Part shown: piece after piece, positions 8,977 to 17,544 of the stretch
Position numbering within the stretch: the stretch's first letter is position 1
Layout: the number at the start of each line of letters is the position of its first letter
Assembly (NCBI GenBank): GCA_027485675.1
Contig: JAIXQP010000040.1
Span: 28,077-92,076, forward strand
Direction of reading: 5' to 3'
From: Terriglobales bacterium
Lineage (GTDB): Bacteria > Acidobacteriota > Terriglobia > Bryobacterales > Bryobacteraceae
DNA length: 64,000 nt
Program-made: the position numbers and the translations under genes
Notes under the pieces: model-generated
What the model was told of the DNA's origin: nothing
The model's input: the letters and a program-made list of their open reading frames with translations, nothing else
Database searches by the model: none

Positions 8977-9353
8977 CCAGCCTCACGCTTTTTTACGACG
9001 CCCGCTGCGGCCTCTGCAGCTCGATGCGCAACTGGATTCAATCGCAGCGCCACGCGCTGCCGCTGCACCTCTCGCCGAAGCCGGACGATCAGCGCGACTT
9101 GACCGTCGTCGCCGATACCGGTGAAGTCTGGCAGGGCGATTCGGCCTGGCTCATGGTCCTTTGGGCGCTCGAAGATTATCGATCGTGGTCCTATCGTCTC
9201 GCCCGGCCGTCGCTCGTGCCGCTGGCCCGCCAGGCCTTCGCCACGCTCTCGCGCAGCCGAACGCAGCTTTCGAGTTGGCTCGGGCTGAAGGCCGACGCGG
9301 ATCTCGCCTACAAACTGCAGCAGGTTGAACTTCCCTCCTGCCCGGTGCGATAA
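8973..9353 (+). CDS. DCC-family (DUF393) thiol-disulfide oxidoreductase-like protein
   Basis: A 126-residue protein with the family signature DARCGLC near residues 10-16 (the DxxCxxC motif that names the DCC/DUF393 family), preceded by a short beta strand (LTLFY). Members resemble thioredoxin-fold proteins and are presumed redox-active, but their substrates are mostly unknown. The C-terminal half lacks strong motifs. No signal peptide or membrane segment is seen. The start overlaps the stop of the membrane protein upstream (ATGA), and the TetR gene follows eight bases after its stop, so the three genes should be co-expressed. Confidence 0.85.
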   Translation: MTSLTLFYDARCGLCSSMRNWIQSQRHALPLHLSPKPDDQRDLTVVADTGEVWQGDSAWLMVLWALEDYRSWSYRLARPSLVPLARQAFATLSRSRTQLSSWLGLKADADLAYKLQQVELPSCPVR

Positions 9354-9361
9354 GAGGTACC

Positions 9362-10018
9362 ATGCGCCAGCAACGGTCCGCGGAAACCCGCGCCAAAATC
9401 CTCGAAGCCGCGCTCGAGTTGTTCCGGGAGCGCGGCTTCCCGCAATCCACCATGCGGGAGATCGCCACCCGCTCCGGAGTCGCCACGGGCCTGGCTTATT
9501 ACTACTTCGCCTCGAAGGATGCGATTGTGCTCGAGTTCTACCAGCGGGCGCTCGCGGATCTCGGCCCGCTGCTTGAACCGGCGCAGCAGCACAAGAAGCT
9601 GGAAGACCGTCTCCAGGCCATTCTCGAAGCCAAGTTCCAATACTTCGCGCCCAACCGCCGATTCCTCGGCGCTCTGATGAGCGACGCCGCGGATCCGGCC
9701 AGTCCGCTCTCGCCGTTCAGCGAACCCTCGCGCCCGATTCGCGAGTTTGACTTGGCGCAGTTTCAGCGGGCCCTCGATGAAACCGGCGTCAGCATCCCGA
9801 AGGACCTGGCGCCCCACATGGCGAAGATCCTCTGGATGTACCAGATGGGCATCCTACTTTTCTGGATCTATGACCGGTCGGAAGAGCAATCGCGCAGCCG
9901 GCAACTCGTCAAACGCAGCGCCGGCATGGTGGTGCTGTTGCTGAAGCTGTCGAACCTGCCCCTGCTGCGGCCCGCGCGCAAGACAGTCTTGGACCTGGTT
10001 GCTATCCTCGAAGGGTAA
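9362..10018 (+). CDS. TetR/AcrR family transcriptional regulator
   Basis: A 218-residue protein with the typical N-terminal TetR helix-turn-helix: TRAKILEAALELFRERGF, then TMREIATRSGVATGLAYYYFASKD (residues about 8-55). The remainder is an alpha-helical ligand-binding and dimerisation domain with no diagnostic motif. It is the third gene of the unit starting at 8596. The perfect dyads at 8554-8581 are of the size and symmetry TetR dimers bind, so it probably represses its own operon until a small ligand binds. The ligand is unknown. Its stop directly abuts the ATG of the next gene (10019), so that gene may be in the same transcript. Confidence 0.93.
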   Translation: MRQQRSAETRAKILEAALELFRERGFPQSTMREIATRSGVATGLAYYYFASKDAIVLEFYQRALADLGPLLEPAQQHKKLEDRLQAILEAKFQYFAPNRRFLGALMSDAADPASPLSPFSEPSRPIREFDLAQFQRALDETGVSIPKDLAPHMAKILWMYQMGILLFWIYDRSEEQSRSRQLVKRSAGMVVLLLKLSNLPLLRPARKTVLDLVAILEG

Positions 10019-10885
10019 ATGCTCCTTCGCCCGCTTGCCCTACTTGCCTGCGCCACGTCCCTGCTGGCCGATGACTGGCGCCCCGTTCGAGGTGGAATCC
10101 TTGGCGGCATCTCCGACCTGGCTCTGGTGGAACATACGCCGGACCACAGTTCGTTCCTCATTGTCCACGACAATAAGGCGCTCACCGATCCCCGCGTTGC
10201 CCTGATCACGGTGTCGGGATCGAAGCCCGTCGCCTATCAGTTGATCGACTGGAAGATCGATCCCGAGTGCATCGACCTCGAAAGCATCTCCGCCGTGCCG
10301 GGCCGCCCCGGCGAGTTTCTCGCGCTCATAAGCCGGGGGATCGTGTATCACATCCGCCTGTCGGCGGATCGCAAATCGGCCGAATCCATTGGCCGTTTCA
10401 CCCTGCCGGACCTACCGCCCGATCTCAACTTTGAAGGTCTTTGCATTCAGCGTCTGGACGGGCGCCTGCTCCTCGCCTGGGCCGACCGCGGCGCCGAAGA
10501 TCGCCCCGGACGGCTCTATTTCGGCGAGTTGCAACTCGACGGCTATCGCTTGTCGCAGGTCCAGTCGACCACCATCCGGGTCCCCTGGCCGGAGCGAAAC
10601 GTTCGCCATATCTCGGAGATGAAGGTGGACGAAGGGGGCATTCTCTTCCTCGCCTCCGCCTCTGACCCCGGCGACGACGGCCCGTTCTCCTCGGCCGTCT
10701 ACTTGGGCGGCGTGTTCAGCTTCGAGAAGAAGAGGCTGCGCTTCAAGCCGCATCCGCGACTCCTGCGCGTCCGCACCTTCGCCGATCATAAAATAGAGGG
10801 GATGGAGCTCGTTCCCGGCAATGGCGGCATCATCTTCGCCACCGACGACGAGAACTTCGGCGGATGGGTACTCTACAACTGGTAA
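10019..10885 (+). CDS. Secreted protein of unknown function, possibly phytase/esterase-like propeller
   Basis: A 288-residue protein with a cleavable signal peptide (MLLRPLALLACATSLLAD). The ATG immediately follows the TetR stop. The body is rich in beta-strand segments separated by glycines, with motifs such as DLESISAVPGRPGEF, LNFEGLCIQ and KIEGMELVPGNGG. This repeated ESI / EGL / EGM pattern recalls phytase-like or DUF3616-type propellers that display acidic residues on the top face. This is a tentative resemblance, not a recognised family. The gene overlaps the next reading frame by 22 bases, suggesting coupled translation. A periplasmic or extracellular location is expected. Confidence 0.75.
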   Translation: MLLRPLALLACATSLLADDWRPVRGGILGGISDLALVEHTPDHSSFLIVHDNKALTDPRVALITVSGSKPVAYQLIDWKIDPECIDLESISAVPGRPGEFLALISRGIVYHIRLSADRKSAESIGRFTLPDLPPDLNFEGLCIQRLDGRLLLAWADRGAEDRPGRLYFGELQLDGYRLSQVQSTTIRVPWPERNVRHISEMKVDEGGILFLASASDPGDDGPFSSAVYLGGVFSFEKKRLRFKPHPRLLRVRTFADHKIEGMELVPGNGGIIFATDDENFGGWVLYNW

Positions 10886-11925
10886 CGGTCCTGTGGGCGC
10901 AGGTGCTCTTACCTGCCAGTTGGGCCTCCAGTTTTGAGCAGAAGTTCACAGGCACTCTCGATTGCCAGGTCGAGGCCACGCGCCCTTACCTGAACTTCGG
11001 CTTCCGCTTTCAGGCCGGCTACTACTTCACGGCCTCCCTCAAGCAGTTTTTCGGGCCGGGCCACCGCCTCAACGTCGTCGCCCGCGTCACGCCCCAGGGC
11101 GGCGAGCCCGTCTATCTGGGCCAGGGCTTCGACCTGCCGCCCGTGCCCAAGACGAATCAGGTCATCGAAGTCAGCGGCGGCTATCTGCTGGGGGAAGGGG
11201 AGTATCAGGTGGATTGGCTGCTCTTCGATGAGCGGACCCGCGCCTGCCGCAAAAGTTGGAAGACCAAGGTGGCGCGCTCCGGCGCCGACAAGAAAGTCGT
11301 GCTGGCGATTCCGCCGCATACGGTCACCGAGTTCTCGCTGGCCGGACTACAGCCCCAGCGATACGAAGGCAAGTCCGGCGGGCCGCTGACGGTGCTCCTC
11401 AACGCCGCGCCTCTTTCGCCCCGGCGTATGCGCTTGCGGGCTTCGGACGAAATGCTGCTGGTCGGCGCGCTCTCCTCTCTGCTCGAACGCTTGGGCGACC
11501 GCCCGGTGAAACTCGTCGTCTTCAATCTGGACCAGCGCACGCAGCTCTACCAGCGCGAGAACTTCCGCCCGGACCGCCTGCACGAAGTGGGGCAAGCCAT
11601 CAATCAGCTCGAGTTGGGAATGGTGGACTATGCCGTGTTGAAAAGCCCCAAGGGCCACATCGATTTCCTGGCCGAACTGCTCAACCGCGAGGCCACCGCC
11701 GAGACGGTAGTCCTGCTCGGCCCCACCACCCGCTACTTCGAAAAAATGCCAGCCGAGAAACTGGAGAAGGGAAGTGCCCGGATCTTCAATCTCCAGTTCC
11801 TTCCCTTCTTTCGCTACGGGACACCCTTCCCGGACATCCTCGATTCGGCGGTCCGCCGGCGCAAGGGCAAAAGCATGTTGCTCCGCACCCCGGCCGACTT
11901 CGCCAAAGCCATCGCCGCGCTCTAG
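10864..11925 (+). CDS. Secreted protein of unknown function
   Basis: A 353-residue protein with a hydrophobic N-terminal signal (MGTLQLVTVLWAQVLLPASWASS). Residues about 25-140 look beta-rich (FTGTLDCQVEATRPYLNFGFRF); the middle and C-terminal half (LRLRASDEML onward, residues about 195-350) look like an alpha/beta domain. I do not recognise a family. The ATG at 10864 lies 22 bases inside the upstream gene; later starts would remove the signal peptide. The stop is directly followed by the convergent stop of the minus-strand subunit-3 gene (11926), with no spacer. Confidence 0.75.
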   Translation: MGTLQLVTVLWAQVLLPASWASSFEQKFTGTLDCQVEATRPYLNFGFRFQAGYYFTASLKQFFGPGHRLNVVARVTPQGGEPVYLGQGFDLPPVPKTNQVIEVSGGYLLGEGEYQVDWLLFDERTRACRKSWKTKVARSGADKKVVLAIPPHTVTEFSLAGLQPQRYEGKSGGPLTVLLNAAPLSPRRMRLRASDEMLLVGALSSLLERLGDRPVKLVVFNLDQRTQLYQRENFRPDRLHEVGQAINQLELGMVDYAVLKSPKGHIDFLAELLNREATAETVVLLGPTTRYFEKMPAEKLEKGSARIFNLQFLPFFRYGTPFPDILDSAVRRRKGKSMLLRTPADFAKAIAAL

Positions 11926-12618
11926 CTAAGCGAACGGACTCCGCTTCAACGCGTACTCCATGGCCTCGGCCGGCACGGTGTACCGGCTCAACGCCCGGTT
12001 GCCGATGTAGTTCAGATCCTTGAAGCCGATGGGACTCGTATAGAACGCGTCCACCGTCATCTTGCGGACCCAATCAAAGAACGCCACGCCCGCGCCGAGT
12101 TCATTGGCCCGCCGGACGGTATAGCCCGTGAAGTCCTTGTAAATCGGCGATTTCTGATAAACGAGCTCCTCGCTCTGCCGCTCGGCCAGCTCACGTCCGG
12201 CTTCCACCAACGCATCCAGCATCTGTGTCTGCTGCTCCGGCTTGGCCGCCACGAAGGTGGCGTTGTAGCGTTTCCGCATCTCGGCGTCGAGCCACGCTAG
12301 GCCGCCGTGGAAGATATCGGCGATCTTCTCGTTCTGGCTCGCCAGCGTATCGATGAACTCCGGCGCCCCGGCGTCGAGCGCGCTGCCGGAGACGCTGTCC
12401 GCCGGCACGATCAGAACGGCCAGCCGCTGCAGCGTCTTGTACTCGCCCGCCGTGAACGTCTTCACCTTGTAGGGGCCCTTCGCCTTTTCGGCCGCCGTCT
12501 CGGAGTGGACGTGCTGCGCAGCCGCCACGTCCAAGGTGCCGAGCGTCGTCAGTCCCAGCGCGATCGTCCGCAGCAGCGAACGCCGGTCCAATGTTTCGAG
12601 TGGTACGAAGTTAGACAT
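11926..12618 (-). CDS. Gluconate 2-dehydrogenase subunit 3 family protein, Tat-exported
   Basis: A 230-residue protein with a twin-arginine signal (LDRRSLLRTIALGL, cleavage near DVAAAQ). The body matches the gluconate 2-dehydrogenase subunit 3 family (FTAGEYKTLQRLAVLIVPAD near the start, DAGAPEFIDTL, then a helical region with LAWLDAEMRKRY). Such small subunits travel with GMC-type dehydrogenases and are thought to help export or mature the partner. The partner is encoded immediately upstream on the same strand (12611-14326), overlapping by 8 bases. The pair probably forms a periplasmic sugar or alcohol dehydrogenase; no cytochrome c subunit is encoded nearby. Confidence 0.9.
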   Translation of the reverse strand: MSNFVPLETLDRRSLLRTIALGLTTLGTLDVAAAQHVHSETAAEKAKGPYKVKTFTAGEYKTLQRLAVLIVPADSVSGSALDAGAPEFIDTLASQNEKIADIFHGGLAWLDAEMRKRYNATFVAAKPEQQTQMLDALVEAGRELAERQSEELVYQKSPIYKDFTGYTVRRANELGAGVAFFDWVRKMTVDAFYTSPIGFKDLNYIGNRALSRYTVPAEAMEYALKRSPFA

Positions 12619-14326
12619 TGCCTTTCTTCATCTCCTCGGCCAGGTAGTCGCAAGCGCGCCAGGCCAATGCGTTAATCGTGAGGGTGGGGTTCTTGTCCGG
12701 ATTGGAGGCAAAGCTCGCGCCGTCCATCACAAACAGGTTCTTCATCTCGTGCGTCTGGCAGTAGCCATTCAGAATCGAGTCCTTCGCGGACTTACCCATC
12801 CGCGCGCCGCCCACTTCGTGGATGATCGTGCCGGGAATGGAGATGCCCTGCGATTCGCGCTGCGAAGCGCTCAGGCCGCTTACCTTGCCGCCCATCGTCG
12901 TGATGATGTCCGCGAAGGTCTTCTCCATGTGGCGCGCCTGCTTCCACTCGTAGTCCGTCCACTTGAAGTGGAACTTCAGCACCGGAATGCCCCACTTGTC
13001 CACCACGTTCGGATCGAGTTCGCAGTAGGAGTGGATATTCGGGATCATCTCGCCGCGGCCGGCGAAGCCGATGGAGGTGCCGTAGCTTTCGCGGATCTTG
13101 GACTTCATGTTGGCGCCGTAGCCGTAACGCCGCGCCGCGCCATGATAGGAGCCTACGCCCGGCATGCCGTAGCCGCCGCCGATTTCGATGTGGTAACCGC
13201 GCGGGAAATCCAGCTTGTTGTGTTTATCCCACAGCCACCACGGCATGAACAGGTGCGCCCCGCCGTAGCCGTCCGTATTGTAGTGCGGCATGCCTTCAAG
13301 CGCCGGCACCGTACCCGAAAGCCCGAAGCCCACCGTGTCCATCAGGTAGCGCCCTAACAGGCCGGAACCGTTCGCCAGGCCGTTCGGGAACTCCTTCGTC
13401 TTCGAATTCAGCAGAATGCGCGTCGATTCGCAGGCGCTCGCCGCCAGAACGACGACCTTGGCTTTAATGATCTTTTCCGTGCGCGTCTTCTTGTCGATGT
13501 AGAGGACGCCGGTCGCCTTCCCGTTATTGTCGGTCAGCACCTCGCGCACCATCGCCAGGTCAAACACCTTCAGCTTCCCGGTCTTCATCGCCGGGAACAC
13601 CTGCACCTGCGCCGAACTATAAGCCGACGCCGTCTGGCAGCCGCGGCCGCACTGGCCGCAGTAGTGGCACGCCGCGCGGCCATTCAGATTCTTGGTAATC
13701 ACCGCGCGCCGGTTGGCAATGCAGATGATGCCCAGCTTGTCGCAAGCCTTCTTCACCAGCATCTCGTGCACCTTCGGCGGCGGTGCGGCGTGGAACTTGC
13801 CGTCCGGGCAGGAAGGAACGTTCTCTACCGTTCCGGCCACCCCGATAAACTCTTCTGCCTTGTCATAGTAGGGGGCAATGTCCTGATAGGAGATCGGCCA
13901 GTTGAAGCCCAAGCCGTCCTTGTCATACGGCTTGAAGTCGTACTCGGCGAACCGGAACGACATACGGCCATAGTGGTTCGTTCGTCCCCCCAGAATGCGC
14001 GACCGGAACCATTGAAACTGGCTCCCTTCGCCGACCGTGTACGGCTCGCCGTCCAGTTGCCAGCCGCCACTGGTGGTCGAAAAGAAGCCGAACGGTTTTC
14101 CCTGGCCGAAATACGCCTTGCCGCCCTCTTCCGCGCCCCGATGGTCATAGTCGGCGGGGACCTTATGCTCTTTGAATTCCGTGGCGACGTCGAGCATGGG
14201 ACCGGCTTCAAGGAGCGCCACTTTCAGGCCTTTAGCCGTCAACACATGCACCGCGGTACCACCGCCGGCGCCAGAGCCGACCACTACGGCGTCATAAACT
14301 TCCTGACTACTGGTGTTCTGAGGCAT
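12611..14326 (-). CDS. GMC-family FAD-dependent oxidoreductase (large dehydrogenase subunit)
   Basis: A 571-residue flavoprotein. The N-terminal Rossmann motif VVVGSGAGGG (residues about 14-23) binds FAD. A further GMC element is the C-terminal stretch with NLFVMDGASFASNPDKNPTLTINALAW. A cysteine-rich CHYCGQCGRGCQTAS segment lies near the middle and is common in gluconate/sorbosone-type GMC dehydrogenases. No signal peptide is present, consistent with export piggy-backed on the Tat-tagged subunit 3 encoded downstream. The likely reaction is oxidation of a sugar, polyol or aldehyde with electron transfer to the respiratory chain; the exact substrate cannot be read from sequence. Divergently transcribed from the amidohydrolase, with 58 bases between. 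Confidence 0.92.
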   Translation of the reverse strand: MPQNTSSQEVYDAVVVGSGAGGGTAVHVLTAKGLKVALLEAGPMLDVATEFKEHKVPADYDHRGAEEGGKAYFGQGKPFGFFSTTSGGWQLDGEPYTVGEGSQFQWFRSRILGGRTNHYGRMSFRFAEYDFKPYDKDGLGFNWPISYQDIAPYYDKAEEFIGVAGTVENVPSCPDGKFHAAPPPKVHEMLVKKACDKLGIICIANRRAVITKNLNGRAACHYCGQCGRGCQTASAYSSAQVQVFPAMKTGKLKVFDLAMVREVLTDNNGKATGVLYIDKKTRTEKIIKAKVVVLAASACESTRILLNSKTKEFPNGLANGSGLLGRYLMDTVGFGLSGTVPALEGMPHYNTDGYGGAHLFMPWWLWDKHNKLDFPRGYHIEIGGGYGMPGVGSYHGAARRYGYGANMKSKIRESYGTSIGFAGRGEMIPNIHSYCELDPNVVDKWGIPVLKFHFKWTDYEWKQARHMEKTFADIITTMGGKVSGLSASQRESQGISIPGTIIHEVGGARMGKSAKDSILNGYCQTHEMKNLFVMDGASFASNPDKNPTLTINALAWRACDYLAEEMKKGNV

Positions 14327-14384
14327 CGCCCCATTGCATCACATCTCCGCCCCGCCGCCAAACATGATTTAATACGCCACAGTC

Positions 14385-15284
14385 ATGCTTACCCGCCGCC
14401 GCTTTCTTGTCGCCTCCGCCGCCCCCCTGCTGGCGCAAACCTCCTGGCCCTCCCGCGTCATCGATATCCATCTCCATCCCCGCCGCGACGGCGTCTCCTC
14501 GCTCGATCATGTCTCCGGCGCCGGCATGGAAAAGGCCGTTCTGCTCACCCATCTCCGCGATGCCGACCGCGCCAAGGAGCAACTCGCCAAGCACCCAGGC
14601 CGCTTCACCTGGTTCGTCGCCGCCGATCCGTCGCAGCCCGGCGGCTTCGCGGGTGTTGCGCAGGCGTTGAAGGACGGCGCCATCGGCATCGGCGAGATGA
14701 AGACGCACACCGCCGTCGACGCCAAAGACATGCGGCGGCTCTACGACCTTGCCGCCGACCATAAAGCCCCGGTCCTCCTCCACTTCCAGGAAGCGGCTCC
14801 CTTTGACAAGGAAGCCCTTTGGAACACCGGCTACCCCCAGTTCGACAAGATCCTGAAGGCGCACAAGAAGACGACCTTCATCGGCCACGCCAATTTCTTC
14901 TGGGCCAGTATCAGCGCCAATCCCCCCGCGGGCGAAGAGTACCCCGCCGGTCCGGTTCAACTCGGCGGCCTGACGGACCGCTGGCTCGCCGACTATCCCA
15001 ACCTTTATGGCGACCTCTCCGCCAACTCCGGCAACAACGCCCTCAGCCGCGATCCCGCCTTCGCCCGGGCATTCCTCCAGCGTCATCAGAACAAACTGAT
15101 GTTCGGCAGCGACTGCTCCTGCAAAGATGGGAATGGAACCGGTGGCAGCCCGCTGCTCACCCGGCTCAAAGGCAAATGCGTCGGCCGCGACACCCTCGGA
15201 CTGCTCCAGCAATTCACCACGCCCGAGGTGTTTGGCAAGATCTGCTGGGACAACGCCCACCACCTTTTGCGGGTATCCGCGTAG
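14385..15284 (+). CDS. Tat-exported amidohydrolase-2 family metal-dependent hydrolase
   Basis: A 299-residue protein with an N-terminal twin-arginine-like signal (LTRRRFLVASAAPLLAQ). The mature part opens with VIDIHLHP, the HxH metal site of the amidohydrolase superfamily. Further TIM-barrel elements are PVLLHFQEA, FIGHANFFW and the terminal LMFGSDCSC, whose aspartate is the usual metal ligand and general base. The C-terminal ICWDNAHHLL is typical of the amidohydrolase-2 branch (hydrolases and decarboxylases). Its substrate is unknown. It is transcribed away from the GMC dehydrogenase, so a shared control region of 58 bases is possible. Confidence 0.88.
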   Translation: MLTRRRFLVASAAPLLAQTSWPSRVIDIHLHPRRDGVSSLDHVSGAGMEKAVLLTHLRDADRAKEQLAKHPGRFTWFVAADPSQPGGFAGVAQALKDGAIGIGEMKTHTAVDAKDMRRLYDLAADHKAPVLLHFQEAAPFDKEALWNTGYPQFDKILKAHKKTTFIGHANFFWASISANPPAGEEYPAGPVQLGGLTDRWLADYPNLYGDLSANSGNNALSRDPAFARAFLQRHQNKLMFGSDCSCKDGNGTGGSPLLTRLKGKCVGRDTLGLLQQFTTPEVFGKICWDNAHHLLRVSA

Positions 15285-15397
15285 TACGTTTTGCTCCAAA
15301 TTCCGTAAAACAAAAAATGGAGAGAATTCTTATGTTTTTCCCACTAATCCGCTGAGGGTGAAGGATTCCCCTGAATCGACTGGAATGGAGAACTGGA
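15285..15397. other. Intergenic region with a 12-codon leader-like frame
   Basis: This 113-base gap separates the amidohydrolase from the anti-sigma-like gene. It is locally AT-rich (TAAAACAAAAAATGG). It holds a 12-codon frame, MERILMFFPLIR, at 15317-15355. An internal ATG at 15332 is preceded by GGAGAG at a good ribosome-binding distance. It could be a leader peptide or chance. No terminator hairpin was seen. Confidence 0.25.
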
Positions 15398-16027
15398 ATG
15401 GCGCAATCATCTACCGCGCATCTGTCCGAAGAACAACTCGAAAAATACCTGTTGCAACAGGTTTCTGAGCCGGCCGCTGCCGCGGTCGAAGAGCATCTGC
15501 TGGTGTGCGAGCACTGTCAGACACAATTAGAAGAGCTGGAGAGTTTTACGAAAACGTTTCGGGCGGTCGCGCCCGTGCTGGCGCGCGAGGACGCGCAGAC
15601 GGAGCCCAGCGGCTTAATCGCCTGGTTGCGGCAGCAGTTGCGCAATCCTTTCCCGGCGCTGGCCTTTGGGGCAGCCGCCGCCTTGGTCTTCTTTATGGCG
15701 CCCATGGCTTGGCAAAGTGGATCCGTCTCGGGTCCGGCCGTCACGATTGAGCTCCAGGCGGTCCGCGCCGCCACCGTACCCCAGGCGCCGGAAGGCCGGC
15801 CCCTGATCTTCCGCATCGATCTATCCGGTCTCTCCCCGGCGGCCACCTATCGCGCCGAACTCGCCAAGGACGACGGAGAAACGGTGCTCACCCGCGCGGT
15901 AAACCCCACTGCCGCCGTGGCGCCCGTCGAAGTGGCCGAAGGGCTCCCGGCCGGCCGCTACTGGCTGCGCCTGTACGGACCCGACCACGCTGAACCCATT
16001 CGCGAGTTCGGCTTCACGGTGCAATAA
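15398..16027 (+). CDS. Anti-sigma-factor-like zinc-finger membrane protein
   Basis: A 209-residue protein. The N-terminal region fits a putative zinc-finger (zf-HC2) anti-sigma domain: HLSEEQLEKYLLQQV followed by HLLVCEHCQTQLEEL, an HxxxCxxC cluster at residues about 33-40. One transmembrane helix follows (FPALAFGAAAALVFFMAPMAW, roughly residues 85-106). The C-terminal 100 residues would be periplasmic, with a beta-sandwich-like pattern. GGAG lies 7 bases upstream of the ATG. No sigma factor is encoded beside it, unlike the cassette at 62370-63540, so if it is an anti-sigma factor its partner is elsewhere. It may instead be a general surface sensor with this N-terminal domain. Confidence 0.75.
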   Translation: MAQSSTAHLSEEQLEKYLLQQVSEPAAAAVEEHLLVCEHCQTQLEELESFTKTFRAVAPVLAREDAQTEPSGLIAWLRQQLRNPFPALAFGAAAALVFFMAPMAWQSGSVSGPAVTIELQAVRAATVPQAPEGRPLIFRIDLSGLSPAATYRAELAKDDGETVLTRAVNPTAAVAPVEVAEGLPAGRYWLRLYGPDHAEPIREFGFTVQ

Positions 16028-16031
16028 CGCT

Positions 16032-16511
16032 CTAGCGAACGGGTACCTTCTCGATCATCTCCATGAAGTGGATCACCTTGGGAGGGTACTTTTCGCGGGC
16101 CGGGTTGTACGCCGCCAGGATCCCCCGGCTCGTCCGGCCGCGGTAAATCGGCGAGTGCGCAAACCGGCTGGCCACGAAGTCAATGCCCGCCGCCACGGTT
16201 TTGAAGCCGGTGCGGCCCGAGTTCCAGCCGAAGACGTTGTTCCGGCGGGAATGCTTACCGCCGCTCGATTCCACCATGGCAATCCCGGGCAGCAGGCGCC
16301 AATCCAGGCCATACTGGTCAGCCTTCTCGATAAAAACAGCCGCCATCGTCTGCAATGGGCTGCCGTGGCGCGCGAAAAAACTCTTCAGCGAGCGGCAGCG
16401 TCCATCGGTATCACAGTCGACCGGGGTCCCGGAAGCGGCTAAGCCGGAGCCCGCCAGCGCAAAAAGAGCGCTGCCGAAAACCAGCAGTCCGGATCGTACG
16501 GAAAGCAACAT
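16032..16511 (-). CDS. Exported lytic transglycosylase/glucosaminidase-like protein
   Basis: A 159-residue protein with a signal peptide (MLLSVRSGLLVFGSALFALAGSG). The ATG at 16511 is chosen because the frame upstream has no signal-like features. The mature part contains LLPGIAMVESSGGK, the ES motif of the lysozyme-like fold with a probable catalytic glutamate, followed by NNVFGWNSG, GIDFVASRF and ILAAYNPA. This order resembles glucosaminidase or lytic transglycosylase domains that cleave peptidoglycan. At about 135 mature residues it is close to a minimal catalytic domain with no cell-wall anchor. Its stop lies 4 bases after the convergent anti-sigma-like gene. Confidence 0.75.
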   Translation of the reverse strand: MLLSVRSGLLVFGSALFALAGSGLAASGTPVDCDTDGRCRSLKSFFARHGSPLQTMAAVFIEKADQYGLDWRLLPGIAMVESSGGKHSRRNNVFGWNSGRTGFKTVAAGIDFVASRFAHSPIYRGRTSRGILAAYNPAREKYPPKVIHFMEMIEKVPVR

Positions 16512-16587
16512 CCCCGATAGGTTACCCCATTTGGACAGGGGATAGGATGAAGAGATCCCCATGGTACCCTGCGAATGTAAGACCTTT

Positions 16588-17544
16588 ATGTCCACTCTTC
16601 TGCCCGCCCTCCTGCTCGCCGCCGCCCTCCCTTTGTCCGCCCAACTGGTCGTCGTATTGAACTCCGGGGATGAAATGATCTCCCTCATCGACCAGAAGAC
16701 CCGCAAAGAGACCAAGCGCTTCCGCATCGGCAAAGAACCCCATCACCTGATGGCCACCCCGGATGACAAGTACCTGATCGTGGCCAACGCCGCCTCCAAT
16801 GAACTCGTCTTTCTCGACCGCACCTCGGGCGAGATCAAGAATCGCATCAAGGACATCGCCGATCCTTATCAAATCGGTTTCAGTCCCGATGGCCAGTACT
16901 TCGTCTCCTGCTCGCTGCGCCTGCACCGCGTCGACATCTATTCGGGCAAGGATTTCAAACTGCTCAAGCGCCTGCGCGCCGCCAAAACCCCCAGCCATCT
17001 CGCCTACGACAAGTCCTCCTCGTTCGTCTTCATCACTCTCCAGGACACGAACGAGCTGATGGCCATTGACCTCAAATCGCAAAAGGAAGCTTGGCGCATG
17101 CCGATCGGCTCGCTCCCGTCCGGCATCTGGATGACGCCCGACGACAAGCACCTCCTGATCGGCATCATGGGCCGCGACTACGTAGAAGTCATCGACTGGC
17201 GCACCCGCAAGCAGGTCAAGAAAATCGTCACCGGCAAAGGCGCCCACAACTTCATCTCCGCCGGCGACGGCCGCCACGTCTATCAGTCCAACCGCGTCGA
17301 CGCCGTCATCACCAAGATCGATCAGGACACCCTGACGGTTGTCGATCGCTACCAGGCCCCCGGCGGTCCCGACTGCATGGAGCTCTCGGCCGACAAGAAG
17401 GAGCTGTGGTTCACCTCCCGCTTCGCCCGCAAGGTTTCCATTCTCGACCTCGCCTCGAAGAAGATCGTTCACCAGATCCCCGTCGGCAAGTCGCCGCACG
17501 GCATCTACCTCGCCAACCACGGTCCCCGGCAGAGCTTCCGATGA
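16588..17544 (+). CDS. Secreted YVTN/NHL-type beta-propeller protein
   Basis: A 318-residue protein with a clear signal peptide (MSTLLPALLLAAALPLSAQ). The ATG at 16588 is preferred to 16561 because it begins with this signal. It is built of about seven repeats of roughly 42 residues with the pattern of YVTN propellers: GDEMISLIDQKTRKETKRFRIG, then HHLMATPDDKYLIVAN, GFSPDGQYFVSC, WMTPDDKHLLIG and a closing GKSPHGIYLANH. Such propellers bind partners or surface ligands; no catalytic residue is evident. The stop overlaps the deacetylase start by 4 bases (ATGA), so the two are translated together and probably work together. Confidence 0.87.
   Translation: MSTLLPALLLAAALPLSAQLVVVLNSGDEMISLIDQKTRKETKRFRIGKEPHHLMATPDDKYLIVANAASNELVFLDRTSGEIKNRIKDIADPYQIGFSPDGQYFVSCSLRLHRVDIYSGKDFKLLKRLRAAKTPSHLAYDKSSSFVFITLQDTNELMAIDLKSQKEAWRMPIGSLPSGIWMTPDDKHLLIGIMGRDYVEVIDWRTRKQVKKIVTGKGAHNFISAGDGRHVYQSNRVDAVITKIDQDTLTVVDRYQAPGGPDCMELSADKKELWFTSRFARKVSILDLASKKIVHQIPVGKSPHGIYLANHGPRQSFR

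Noticed and set aside
12536..13357. 273-codon plus-strand frame opposite the GMC oxidoreductase
   Set aside because: The GMC gene has clear FAD and cysteine-rich motifs on the minus strand; this frame has none.
15317..15355. Twelve-codon leader peptide
   Set aside because: It has a fair ribosome-binding site at the internal ATG but no attenuator structure or residue bias supporting a regulatory leader; listed only as part of the intergenic region.
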